Assembly (NCBI GenBank): GCA_021813195.1 | Contig: JAKALI010000229.1 | Location: 1-6,732 of the forward strand | Direction of reading: 5' to 3' | Origin: Pseudomonadota bacterium | GTDB taxonomy: Bacteria; Pseudomonadota; Alphaproteobacteria; Rhizobiales; Hyphomicrobiaceae | DNA length: 6,732 nt | In this document: positions 1 through 6,728 of the stretch, in pieces | Numbering within the stretch: position 1 is the first letter of the stretch | How the letters are laid out: the number at the start of each line of letters is the position of its first letter | Notes under the pieces: model-generated | Seen by the model: only the letters and a program-made list of their open reading frames with translations | What the model was told of the DNA's origin: nothing | The model's database searches: none | Position numbers and translations under genes: made by a program

Positions 1-114
1 TTGCTCGAGTCGGTGCGCGAGCTTGCGCCGCGGCTGCTGCGGCTGCATCCCGAGCACGCGCAGCGCCACCTCGCGCGCTGGCTCGCCGGAAGAAGCGAAT
101 TGATGAAGGTTTGA
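1..114 (+). CDS. recG: C-terminal end of RecG-like ATP-dependent DNA helicase (partial)
   Basis: The first frame is open from base 1 to a TGA at 112-114, giving 37 residues; the start lies outside the window. The peptide ([13 protein letters not shown] at the front, then [13 protein letters not shown], ending in MKV) resembles the extreme C-terminus of RecG. That region in the family has a helix with an HP/YP turn, a run ending in RWL or RWM, and then a short charged tail. RecG is a superfamily 2 helicase that remodels stalled replication forks and branched DNA, but none of its motor motifs are inside the window, so the call rests only on the tail. It is followed 4 bases later by ubiA on the same strand, and the likely ubiA ribosome binding site lies within its last codons, suggesting cotranscription. 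With so little sequence, another helical C-terminus cannot be excluded. Confidence 0.65.
   Translation: MLESVRELAPRLLRLHPEHAQRHLARWLAGRSELMKV
105..109 (+). promoter_or_regulatory. Ribosome binding site of ubiA inside the upstream gene
   Basis: GAAGG ends 9 bases before the ATG at 119, a usable Shine-Dalgarno distance. It lies within the last codons of the recG-like reading frame. The closer GAGG at 113-116 leaves only 2 bases before the ATG and is less likely to be used. The placement implies that ubiA is translated from the upstream gene's message; I see no separate ubiA promoter in the visible 118 bases. Confidence 0.5.
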
Positions 115-118
115 GGAC

Positions 119-991
119 ATGGATCTCGCGCAGATTAAGCAGCGGCTCACGCTCTACGAAAAGCTGATGCGGCTGGACAAGCCCATAGGCACGCTGCTGC
201 TGCTGTGGCCGACCTTGTGGGCGCTGTGGATCGCCTCCGGCGGCCGGCCGGGATGGATGATGACCTGGATCTTCTGCCTCGGCACGCTGCTGATGCGCTC
301 CGCGGGCTGCGTCATGAACGACCTCGCGGACCGCAACTTCGACGCGCACGTCAAGCGCACCAGGGAGCGTCCGCTCGCCGCCGGCCTGGTGAGCGTGAAA
401 GAAGCGCTGTGGCTGGCCGCGGCTCTGACGCTGGCTGCGTTCTGCCTGGTGCTCGCGCTGAACAAGTTCGCGCTCGCGCTGTCCTTCGTCGCGCTCGCGC
501 TCGCCGCCAGTTATCCGTTCACCAAGCGCTTCCTCTCGATTCCGCAGGCCTATCTGGGCGTGACTTTCGGCTTCGGCATCCCGATGGCGTTCGCGGCGGT
601 GTCCAATCTTCTGCCGCCCTTGTGCCGGTGGCTGCTGCTGGCGAATATATTCTGGGTTCTCGCCTACGATACCGAGTACGCGATGGTGGACCGCGACGAC
701 GACCTCAAGATCGGCATCAAAACCTCCGCCATTCTGTTCGGGCGCTACGACGTCGCCGCGGTGATGCTGTGCTACGCGGCCATGCTCGCGGTGCTGGCGT
801 CGATAGGTCTGCGCCTGCATTTCGGCCTGTACTTCTACCTCGGCCTTGCCACCGCCGCGCTGCTGATGCTGTACCACTACACGCTGATACGCGCTCGCGG
901 ACGCGAGGGCTGCTTCAAGGCTTTCCTGCACAACAACTGGGTCGGCGGCGTCATTTTTGCCGGCATTGCAGCGAATTACGTTTGGCGTTAG
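119..991 (+). CDS. ubiA: 4-hydroxybenzoate polyprenyltransferase UbiA
   Basis: This is a 290-residue integral membrane prenyltransferase, the normal length for UbiA. It joins a polyprenyl (usually octaprenyl) diphosphate chain to 4-hydroxybenzoate in the inner membrane, the first membrane-bound step of ubiquinone synthesis. Both Mg-diphosphate binding motifs are intact: NDxxDxxxD at residues 67-75 (N67, D68, D71, D75), and DxxYAxxDxxxD at 184-195 (D184, Y187, D191, D195). The first is followed by the family's [11 protein letters not shown] stretch and the second by KIGIKT. The early [14 protein letters not shown] segment (19-32) is also characteristic. Eight or nine hydrophobic segments run through the protein, as expected for the fold. 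The ATG at 119 follows the recG-like stop by 4 bases, with GAAGG upstream. No ubiC is visible in the window. The gene converges on the NACHT-like gene, with an 85-base gap between the two stop codons. Confidence 0.97.
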   Translation: MDLAQIKQRLTLYEKLMRLDKPIGTLLLLWPTLWALWIASGGRPGWMMTWIFCLGTLLMRSAGCVMNDLADRNFDAHVKRTRERPLAAGLVSVKEALWLAAALTLAAFCLVLALNKFALALSFVALALAASYPFTKRFLSIPQAYLGVTFGFGIPMAFAAVSNLLPPLCRWLLLANIFWVLAYDTEYAMVDRDDDLKIGIKTSAILFGRYDVAAVMLCYAAMLAVLASIGLRLHFGLYFYLGLATAALLMLYHYTLIRARGREGCFKAFLHNNWVGGVIFAGIAANYVWR

Positions 992-1026
992 CCGGGCGCC
1001 AAGAAGTGCTTCAGCGGGCCGATGCG

Positions 1027-1068
1027 CATGGCTACCGCGAAGCCATGTCGTCCGCACAGCGAACTGTG
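1027..1068. other. Two small hairpins between convergent genes
   Basis: The 85-base gap between the ubiA stop and the NACHT-like gene stop contains two perfect inverted repeats. The first is CATGGCT (1027-1033), loop ACCGCGA, AGCCATG (1041-1047). The second is CACAG (1055-1059), loop CGAA, CTGTG (1064-1068). Neither is followed by a U-run on either strand, so they are not classical intrinsic terminators. They could still protect 3' ends or mark where convergent transcripts stop. I saw nothing else in the gap. Confidence 0.35.
1032..1040 (+). repeat. 9-bp direct repeat, left copy, flanking the accessory block
   Basis: CTACCGCGA occurs here, in the loop region of the intergenic hairpin, and again at 6692-6700, so the copies bracket the two-gene accessory block. 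Identity stops after exactly 9 bases on both sides. A 9-base match between two intergenic stretches of this size and GC content can easily arise by chance, so this is only a weak candidate for a target-site duplication or attachment core. Confidence 0.15.
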
Positions 1069-1076
1069 TATCGACG

Positions 1077-4000
1077 TCAGGCGACCGAAGTCGCAGAAGA
1101 TCTGTGCAGGGGCGAGGATCCCATCGCAATTGAAAGATCGAGCACCGCTACGTGCACCCGGAATTGATCTTCCTCGGGCACCATCGCGGAAAGCAGCTCG
1201 ATCAGTTGCTGTGGCGTTGACGGTCGCTCTCCCTCCGGCATAGCCTTTGCTTTCAGGCCGAACCACAGCACTAGATAGATACCTACGCCACCGGACGCAG
1301 GGTCGAGCGTATAGGTACGCAACTGCGTGCGCCACGCCGACCACAGTTCACGATGATCTTCCTTCTTGATTTCGATGGGGACCGTGAACCGCCGACCTGC
1401 CTGCAACGATTCCGCGCGCAGGTCTGCTCTGGAGTCGTGCGAGGCTTGGCCTTCCTTCTCCAGATTAACGCCTAGATCGAGCAGCCGGTCGCGCATGCGG
1501 TAGAGCAGGGCGTCCCGACACTCGTTTTCAGTCTTCGGCGTTCTCCGGTCGTCGCGCCGGAACAGCAGCAGTCCATTCGTGTCGTCGCCATGTAAACGCG
1601 CTTCGAGATTCCGCAGATGGTCCAGGATGAGCGCAGCCAGATCGCGGGGGTTCGCCGGGGCTTTGTTCGCCAAGACATTGGCGACGTCCTCAACGCTTGC
1701 CTGCCTAAACGTGGCGTCGCGCATCGCTCGCGACTGGTCGAACGCGGCGCTCTCTAGCGCAGGTTTCCACCGCGTCAGCGTTCGCGCCCCCGCGAGACGC
1801 GCGATCTCGTCCGTTGCTTCGACCGACGCGGCGGATGCAAGCTGATTGATGAGTTGACTTACCCAGTCCCGCCTGTGCTCGGCGTCCCCGACCCAGTGCG
1901 CGCCTGTGGGATATTCAGGGGGGGTGTGTGGTGCGACTAACTCAATCAGACGGCCAGCCACCCGAACGGGTAAAGGAGTAGTGTTCTTAGTTCGTTCGCC
2001 CTGCCAACCGAGCGCTCGTCCCACATGCGCGGCACGAGACTCGCTTGCCCCGATCATTTTGAGCAGCCTGCGGGAACAGCCTTCGCTATCGATACCGAGC
2101 CCGGCAACCAGATACGCGATGCGCTGCGCGACATCGAGGCTCTTCAGAGCTGTGCGCTCAGCGAGGAGCGTCGTGAGTTCCTTTGACGAAAGGTAGCGCA
2201 TGGCGGCCGGCAACAGCTCTGCGTTTAGAATTCGCAGTTGCTTTTCGTTCGCCCGAACCGGGAACGCGCGCAATATCGCGGGCACGATCAGGCGGGCGAG
2301 ATCCGCGTAGCGGTCCTCCCGCGCCAGCGGCCAAAGCCCGGTCACGCTTGTCTCCGGCCGGCGCCGTATGGTCTGCACCACGTACTTCTCCAGCACTGGC
2401 GCGACGACGGCCGGTCGCGTTGCCGCCATCATGGAGAACCATTCGGGTTGATCGCCGACACCGTCGGTCAGCCAGAACGCGGCAAGCTTGCGCACCAGAC
2501 TGTCCGGCCAACTCAAGATAACGTTCGGATTGCACTCGAAGGCGAGCGAGGCACCCCGCAGGCAGGCGGGGCGAATGTAGTGCGAGCGGCCCGCGAGATC
2601 CGTCTTGAGTATGTCGTCAACGTCGGGAAGGTCTGCGCGTGCCAGCGTCGCCTCCAGCCCGCGTATCGCCGACTTCGCCTCCTCGATGGTCCCGCCAAGA
2701 AAATCCTGGACCCGTAGGGCCGGCGTGTCGCCGTGAATATCGGTGTAGCGGCTGTCGTAGGCCAAGGCAATCTGGTGCATCAGCCCTGCCGGCGCGCTGC
2801 CCACTTCTATTGATGCAAGGTGGGGCTCGATGTAACGGCGACGCTCCCGCCGCACAACCTCTCTCTCGGTCTCGTACTTGGCCCGCCGCTTTTTCTCCTC
2901 GCCTTTCCAATCATCCAGGGATTCCGACCACGCGTCCTCCAGCCACTTTTCCGCCGTTGGCCATTTGTCCCGGTTCATTCTCACCCATTCTTCGACCGCC
3001 TCCATGCCCAAGGTGAAATCCGGCCGCGGATTGAGGGCGACATACGCTGAATCGTTGAAGCAGTACCGCGCGAGTTCTTCGTCGTCGGTTACGGCGGCTT
3101 GGTCGAGCAACCATGCATACCAATCGGCAGGGCGTGATGCCCTTAGCGTTCGCTCCTCACTTTCCCAGAAAAACCTCCGGCCGCTTGTGCCATCTGTTCG
3201 AACCCGCGTCCAGCCGTAGGCGACGAGCGCCTTGAGTTTCGACGGCCTCGTGCTAAGCCAGTTTCGTGCGCCCCGCGCATCGTCGTCGGGCAGACGTGAT
3301 ATACCGTGCTCGTCAACCTCGATGCCAAACCATCTGTGCAGCGTTTCGATCGGGACAACGTCGCCGTGCGCCTCCAGCGCGGCGGCCAACAAGGCGCCCA
3401 CAATGTGATGCTGGATGAACCCGGACTGGATGTCGTCGAAGTGCTTCGGCGAGTTCGTCCACGAGTCCATGAGGTCACGCAGGCCTTCCGGCGGAGTGCG
3501 GTCGACAAAATTCCGGCTCCAGAAGTGCTTATATGACCCATAAAACGACTCGGCTTTCGGCGCGCGAAAATACTTGGCAATCTCCCTCGGTGTGACGACT
3601 TCCGGATAGAGCTTGTCGAGCAGCCGGCCTGCTAGTTGATCGTCGGGGTCCGAGACTGCGCCCGATTCGATGCCATCGAGCATTGCGCGGGCCGCCGCCA
3701 AGTCCGGCTCCGGCTGGGCCATCCAGGCATCCATGGCGGCGAGCCGGGTGTCTGCGCCGAAGCTCGGGTCCAGAATGATTGCCCTGAGTTTGGGCACCAG
3801 ATTTGGCATCGGCTCACCATGCTTGATCGCGTCGAGCACGCAGCCAAGCAGCAACTGGTGTGGCAGCGAGCGATCCGGCATGGTTAACAGGTCGTGAAAC
3901 GTGGCGGCCATGTCCGACGTTCCGAGAGCGCCAAACGGGTGAGCCTCCCAATGGTCTTTGCGGAACCACGCAAAGCGCTGCGCCTCCCGGTGCAGTGCAT

Positions 4001-5168
4001 GCAAAACCCGCTTCTTCTCTTCCGTTGAAAACAGCTTCAGATCGCCGTACAGAACAACGCCGAGCGGGTCGCGATCGATCAGCGCCGGGCGCTCCGGCTC
4101 GCAACGCGTGGCAAGCCAGGCGTGCAAACCGCGCAGAGGATCCACTATTCCGCCATCCCCTCCGCTCATCAAAGCAAGAACGCGCTTAATGGGCAGTCCA
4201 CCCTTGATCCGCGCCGCAATAGCGCCCGCTGCCAGGAACTCGGCGATGGTTCGGTGGCGCGGAACGCGTCGATTGCCGTCCACCACGAAGATCTTGCTGT
4301 TCAGTGCCGCGCGTGGATTCTCGATGCCCAGCGCACCTGGTAACGTATCGATGAGCACTGCATGATCTCGGTCTGCATCGGCTTTGTCCGAAAACCCGGG
4401 AATGCCGGCGAGCAGGCACAGCGCGGACATTAGTCCTGCGTCCTCCAGCATGCGGTCGATCGAAGGCTGGTTCAGGCGGCGCTCAGCGCGATGCTCCTCG
4501 TTGTATTCGATAGCAAGCTGCTCGCATGCCATCTCATAAATGGCACTCCGGCTGGCCGGCCAACGGTTGTCGCGTGTTTCAACTGCCTTGACGATCAGGT
4601 GTAATAACAGCGGATTCCCGAGCAGCGGACGGACACCATGGTGCTCCGATGCTGTCAGGAATTTCTCCGGGTGCTCGACGCAAAGGCTGCGCAGTACGTC
4701 TAGAATATCTGCGTCATCGAGCTCTTGGAGATGAAGTTCGGCTAGCTCGCCTTTCGGCGCCACCGCCTTCAGGCTCTCGCGATCGACTACGCTTCTCCAG
4801 TCCGCTTCTCGACAGGAAAGGCGAAACGCGGGGCGCCCCAACTCGTCAAGGCGCCTCCGGATATCGTCCAAGGGCACGCGATGGGACACGGATCCAGCCC
4901 GGATCTCGTCCAGTCCATCAACGAAGATCGGCGCGTCGGCTTTGAACCTCCGGGATCGCAGCGTGATGAAATCCCGAGCGCTCGTATACTCCCCTTCCGT
5001 TTCACGCGCCTCGACCTCAAACGCCTTCGTCTTTCCGGCGCCCGGTTCCCCCAGAAGAACGTAGGCGCCAGCTCCGCGCCAGGCGCTAAGGGGCTGCGGT
5101 GTTCCGCGAGAATCGGGGGAAAGCTCCACCGCCCGGCGGGGAACTAGAAGAGGGGGGCTTGTGTCCAC
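1077..5168 (-). CDS. NACHT/STAND-like NTPase with C-terminal PD-(D/E)XK nuclease-like domain; putative defence protein
   Basis: This is a 1363-residue protein with no frameshift. The N-terminus goes almost directly into a NACHT-type NTPase: Walker A GEPGAGKT at 40-47, Walker B IFVDGLDE at 81-88, a sensor-like SCREADW at 118-124, GNPLLL at 184-189, and a winged-helix motif RHRTIAEFLAA at 304-314, as in STAND proteins. A segment containing GLHAWLA (347-353) and DPLGVVLYGD (367-376) follows, then about 800 residues I cannot assign. These look largely helical and include a highly charged stretch near 740-790. The C-terminal part (about 1187-1350) has a helix with E1214/E1216, RAD with D1249, VPIEIKK with E1266 and K1268, and QLRTY with Q1282 and Y1286. 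This is the D...ExK...QxxxY pattern of PD-(D/E)XK nucleases. No transmembrane or signal segment is seen, so it is probably cytoplasmic. It starts 9 bases after the upstream ATPase stop. I infer NTP-driven sensing coupled to DNA cleavage in immunity. The domain calls are firmer than the role. Confidence 0.85.
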   Translation of the reverse strand: MDTSPPLLVPRRAVELSPDSRGTPQPLSAWRGAGAYVLLGEPGAGKTKAFEVEARETEGEYTSARDFITLRSRRFKADAPIFVDGLDEIRAGSVSHRVPLDDIRRRLDELGRPAFRLSCREADWRSVVDRESLKAVAPKGELAELHLQELDDADILDVLRSLCVEHPEKFLTASEHHGVRPLLGNPLLLHLIVKAVETRDNRWPASRSAIYEMACEQLAIEYNEEHRAERRLNQPSIDRMLEDAGLMSALCLLAGIPGFSDKADADRDHAVLIDTLPGALGIENPRAALNSKIFVVDGNRRVPRHRTIAEFLAAGAIAARIKGGLPIKRVLALMSGGDGGIVDPLRGLHAWLATRCEPERPALIDRDPLGVVLYGDLKLFSTEEKKRVLHALHREAQRFAWFRKDHWEAHPFGALGTSDMAATFHDLLTMPDRSLPHQLLLGCVLDAIKHGEPMPNLVPKLRAIILDPSFGADTRLAAMDAWMAQPEPDLAAARAMLDGIESGAVSDPDDQLAGRLLDKLYPEVVTPREIAKYFRAPKAESFYGSYKHFWSRNFVDRTPPEGLRDLMDSWTNSPKHFDDIQSGFIQHHIVGALLAAALEAHGDVVPIETLHRWFGIEVDEHGISRLPDDDARGARNWLSTRPSKLKALVAYGWTRVRTDGTSGRRFFWESEERTLRASRPADWYAWLLDQAAVTDDEELARYCFNDSAYVALNPRPDFTLGMEAVEEWVRMNRDKWPTAEKWLEDAWSESLDDWKGEEKKRRAKYETEREVVRRERRRYIEPHLASIEVGSAPAGLMHQIALAYDSRYTDIHGDTPALRVQDFLGGTIEEAKSAIRGLEATLARADLPDVDDILKTDLAGRSHYIRPACLRGASLAFECNPNVILSWPDSLVRKLAAFWLTDGVGDQPEWFSMMAATRPAVVAPVLEKYVVQTIRRRPETSVTGLWPLAREDRYADLARLIVPAILRAFPVRANEKQLRILNAELLPAAMRYLSSKELTTLLAERTALKSLDVAQRIAYLVAGLGIDSEGCSRRLLKMIGASESRAAHVGRALGWQGERTKNTTPLPVRVAGRLIELVAPHTPPEYPTGAHWVGDAEHRRDWVSQLINQLASAASVEATDEIARLAGARTLTRWKPALESAAFDQSRAMRDATFRQASVEDVANVLANKAPANPRDLAALILDHLRNLEARLHGDDTNGLLLFRRDDRRTPKTENECRDALLYRMRDRLLDLGVNLEKEGQASHDSRADLRAESLQAGRRFTVPIEIKKEDHRELWSAWRTQLRTYTLDPASGGVGIYLVLWFGLKAKAMPEGERPSTPQQLIELLSAMVPEEDQFRVHVAVLDLSIAMGSSPLHRSSATSVA

Positions 5169-5172
5169 GCCG

Positions 5173-5178
5173 TCCCTT
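5173..5178 (-). promoter_or_regulatory. Ribosome binding site fixing the GTG start of the NACHT-like gene
   Basis: On the - strand AAGGGA sits just after the TGA of the upstream ATPase gene, overlapping its last base, and 4 bases before the GTG at 5168-5166. It supports a GTG start there. The next in-frame candidate (GTG for residue 14) has no comparable site and would shorten the already brief segment before the P-loop. Stop, Shine-Dalgarno and start lie within about 15 bases, which suggests translational coupling of the two genes. Confidence 0.65.
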
Positions 5179-6458
5179 CAATCAAGCCAATGTGACGGGG
5201 AATAACGCAGAAACTCGCCCACCGGAAGATCCTCGCCTCCGACCACCAGAACGCGGCAACCGCGGTGACGTTGCGAGAACTCCTTCAACCCGGGCATTGC
5301 GCCCGCGGCCCTTCCGCTCTTTACCTCGATTGCAACGAGCCGCTTGCCGTTGCCTACGACGAAATCGACTTCGAGAGATCCTTCCCGCCAATAGTGCACC
5401 TTCATGTTCGCGTCAGCGGCATTGCACAGGTGCGCGCCGACCGCGCTTTCGACAAGACGCCCCCAATGGCTGCGGTCCGCGCGCGCTTCATCGAAGCTGT
5501 ACCCGCCCATTGCACTGATGAGGGCAGTGTTGCGGACCTGGAACTTGGGCGGAGACCGCCGCCGACGCACTTCGTGGTCGGAGTACTTGAGCAATCCGCG
5601 CAACAATCCGGCCATGTCAAGAAGGTCCAGGTAACGGGAAAGCGTGACGGTGTTTCCTTTGCTCTTCAGCACGCCGAGAACCTTGTCCAGGGCGACGATC
5701 TGGCCGGAATACGAGCAGCCGACCTCGAAGAGTTGCTTCAGCAGCGCCGGTTGGTCAACGCGCGTCATGTGGAGGATATCTTTCTCGATGCTTGGAGCGA
5801 TCAGGCTGTCGGCAACGTAGTTGCGCCAGCGCGCTTCGTCATGGATCCAGGCCGCGCTACCGGGGAATCCCCCGAAATAGATGAACTGATCGAGATTCAG
5901 CCCGAACGCATCGTTCATTTCCTCGTATGACCAGTGCGACATCCGGATCAGTTCGAATCGACCGGCAAGACTTTCTGAAAGTCCCTTCTGCATGAGCAGC
6001 GGCGAAGAGCCCAGCAGCATTACGTGCAAGGGCTGCGGGCTGCCCATGTTCGCATCCCAAAGCCCCTTGATGGCCTCGGACCAGTTAGGAACCTTTTGAA
6101 CCTCGTCGACGACAAGGAGGTAGCGTGACGATCGTAGGCCGCGCGAATCCTGGCGCGCCGTCCAATCGCGGGCCGCCGTAACTGCACGTTGCCATTGATC
6201 GGTGAGCCACGCTGCACTGATCTCGCTGGCGTTTGAAGGTGCGACCGCCGAGGCCGAAAAACCTTGGCTGCCAAGCGCCATGGAGGAGGAAGCGGGGTCG
6301 GCGGAGACGTAGGTCGCGGAAGTTGCGTCGCGGTCCGCCAGGATCTGGCGGACAAGCGTTGTCTTGCCTACCTGGCGCGGTCCTGCCAGGATTTGCATGT
6401 GGCGCGGCGCCTCCGCCAAACGGAGGCAGACAGTTTCTCCGATAGGACGACGGTACAT
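5178..6458 (-). CDS. AAA_14 / DUF4143 family ATPase with C-terminal nuclease-like fold
   Basis: This 426-residue protein closely fits the AAA_14-DUF4143 family. Walker A is GPRQVGKTT (26-34). Walker B LLVVDE (114-119) is followed by the family's QKVPNW. The sensor region is LLGSS (148-152), and SESLAGRFE (161-169) carries a likely arginine finger, R167. A winged-helix-like segment follows at about 239-290. The DUF4143 part has E337, then LEVDF (D365) and AIEVKSG (E378, K380), a PD-(D/E)XK-like arrangement. Walker A to Walker B is spaced by a Ser/Ala-rich stretch (about 53-83) that seems longer than in relatives I recall. The ATG at 6458 is the earliest possible start, because an in-frame TAA lies three codons upstream. 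It is the first gene of a pair with the NACHT-like gene and has a promoter directly abutting its start. Family function is unsettled; nucleic-acid-linked NTPase, regulatory and defence roles are all possible. Cytoplasmic, as no membrane segment is seen. Confidence 0.93.
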   Translation of the reverse strand: MYRRPIGETVCLRLAEAPRHMQILAGPRQVGKTTLVRQILADRDATSATYVSADPASSSMALGSQGFSASAVAPSNASEISAAWLTDQWQRAVTAARDWTARQDSRGLRSSRYLLVVDEVQKVPNWSEAIKGLWDANMGSPQPLHVMLLGSSPLLMQKGLSESLAGRFELIRMSHWSYEEMNDAFGLNLDQFIYFGGFPGSAAWIHDEARWRNYVADSLIAPSIEKDILHMTRVDQPALLKQLFEVGCSYSGQIVALDKVLGVLKSKGNTVTLSRYLDLLDMAGLLRGLLKYSDHEVRRRRSPPKFQVRNTALISAMGGYSFDEARADRSHWGRLVESAVGAHLCNAADANMKVHYWREGSLEVDFVVGNGKRLVAIEVKSGRAAGAMPGLKEFSQRHRGCRVLVVGGEDLPVGEFLRYSPSHWLD

Positions 6459-6463
6459 GGCAT

Positions 6464-6493
6464 ATTATGAGTTAATTTACTCATGATTGTAAA
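6464..6493 (-). promoter_or_regulatory. Promoter of the ATPase-NACHT operon, probably leaderless
   Basis: Reading the - strand, TTTACA (6493-6488) is followed by 18 bases and then CATAAT (6469-6464); each box differs from the sigma-70 consensus at one or two positions. Only 5 bases separate the -10 box from the ATG at 6458, so the usual initiation distance would place the first transcribed base at or within the start codon. No Shine-Dalgarno sequence precedes this ATG, which agrees with a leaderless message. An alternative, weaker extended -10 (TGGTATATT on the - strand, about 6508-6500) would give a leader of roughly 35 bases containing the palindrome. Confidence 0.6.
6467..6484. promoter_or_regulatory. 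18-bp palindromic operator-like site within the promoter
   Basis: ATGAGTTAATTTACTCAT is symmetric at 8 of 9 base pairs (arms ATGAGT/ACTCAT around TAATTT, with a single T-T mismatch pair). It fills the spacer and overlaps the -10 box of the operon promoter by 3 bases, so a bound protein would block RNA polymerase. No dedicated regulator is encoded in the window. The winged-helix-like segment of the adjacent ATPase makes autoregulation possible, but that is inference. Confidence 0.55.
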
Positions 6494-6551
6494 TAGCAAT
6501 ATACCAACGCAAAAGGCATCCGTCGAAGCCTGGGCTGCTGACGCGCGCCTG

Positions 6552-6636
6552 GCGCTCAGCTATCACCCCGTACGAATATTGCCCGAATAGCGTATGCACT
6601 CCGTGCATAGGTTTGGTCTGTGAGCGCTCGGGGTGA
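6552..6636. repeat. Cluster of inverted repeats in the intergenic flank
   Basis: A tight hairpin, TATGCAC (6593-6599), TCC, GTGCATA (6603-6609), lies inside two longer-range inverted repeats. One is GCGCTCA (6552-6558) with TGAGCGC (6621-6627). The other is TCACCCCG (6563-6570) with CGGGGTGA (6629-6636). The two longer pairs are interleaved rather than nested, so as RNA they could form a pseudoknot or two alternative folds. Pairs of this length are expected by chance at about this density; only the central hairpin stands out. I find no convincing gene, tRNA or mobile element in 6485-6732. Confidence 0.3.
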
Positions 6637-6691
6637 GTGCCATTCGTCATGATTCCCGTAGGCGCGGCTCGTGATCGCATTGAAAACCAGC

Positions 6692-6700
6692 CTACCGCGA
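6692..6700 (+). repeat. 9-bp direct repeat, right copy
   Basis: This is the second copy of CTACCGCGA, same orientation, matching 1032-1040 on the far side of the accessory block. The match ends at 9 bases and may be coincidental. Confidence 0.15.
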
Positions 6701-6717
6701 TGCGGAATTCCTTGCCT

Positions 6718-6728
6718 GGGAGAAAGGA
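6718..6728 (+). promoter_or_regulatory. Possible ribosome binding site of a + strand gene beyond the window
   Basis: GGGAGAAAGGA lies 4 bases before the right edge. Its purine-rich AGAAAGGA core is typical of a Shine-Dalgarno site, and a start codon immediately after base 6732 would be at a workable distance. The downstream gene itself is not visible. If it exists, it would be divergent from the ATPase gene. Confidence 0.25.

Noticed and set aside
205..1167. Long + strand open frame overlapping ubiA in another frame
   Set aside because: It is an arginine- and alanine-rich shadow of ubiA caused by high GC content; ubiA carries the intact motifs and the ribosome binding site.
5265..5930. 221-codon + strand open frame opposite the ATPase gene
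   Set aside because: It lies entirely antisense to well-supported AAA_14/DUF4143 coding sequence and shows no recognisable domain.
6476..6505. Possible rightward promoter (TTTACT, 17-18 bases, TATACC) sharing the palindrome
   Set aside because: The -10 match is poor, and no gene starts within the next 230 bases on the + strand. It would matter only if a gene begins right after the window.
6680..6709. TTGAAA with a GGAATT about 17-18 bases downstream as a promoter for a gene right of the window
   Set aside because: The -10 hexamer is far from consensus and would overlap the stretch right before the possible ribosome binding site.
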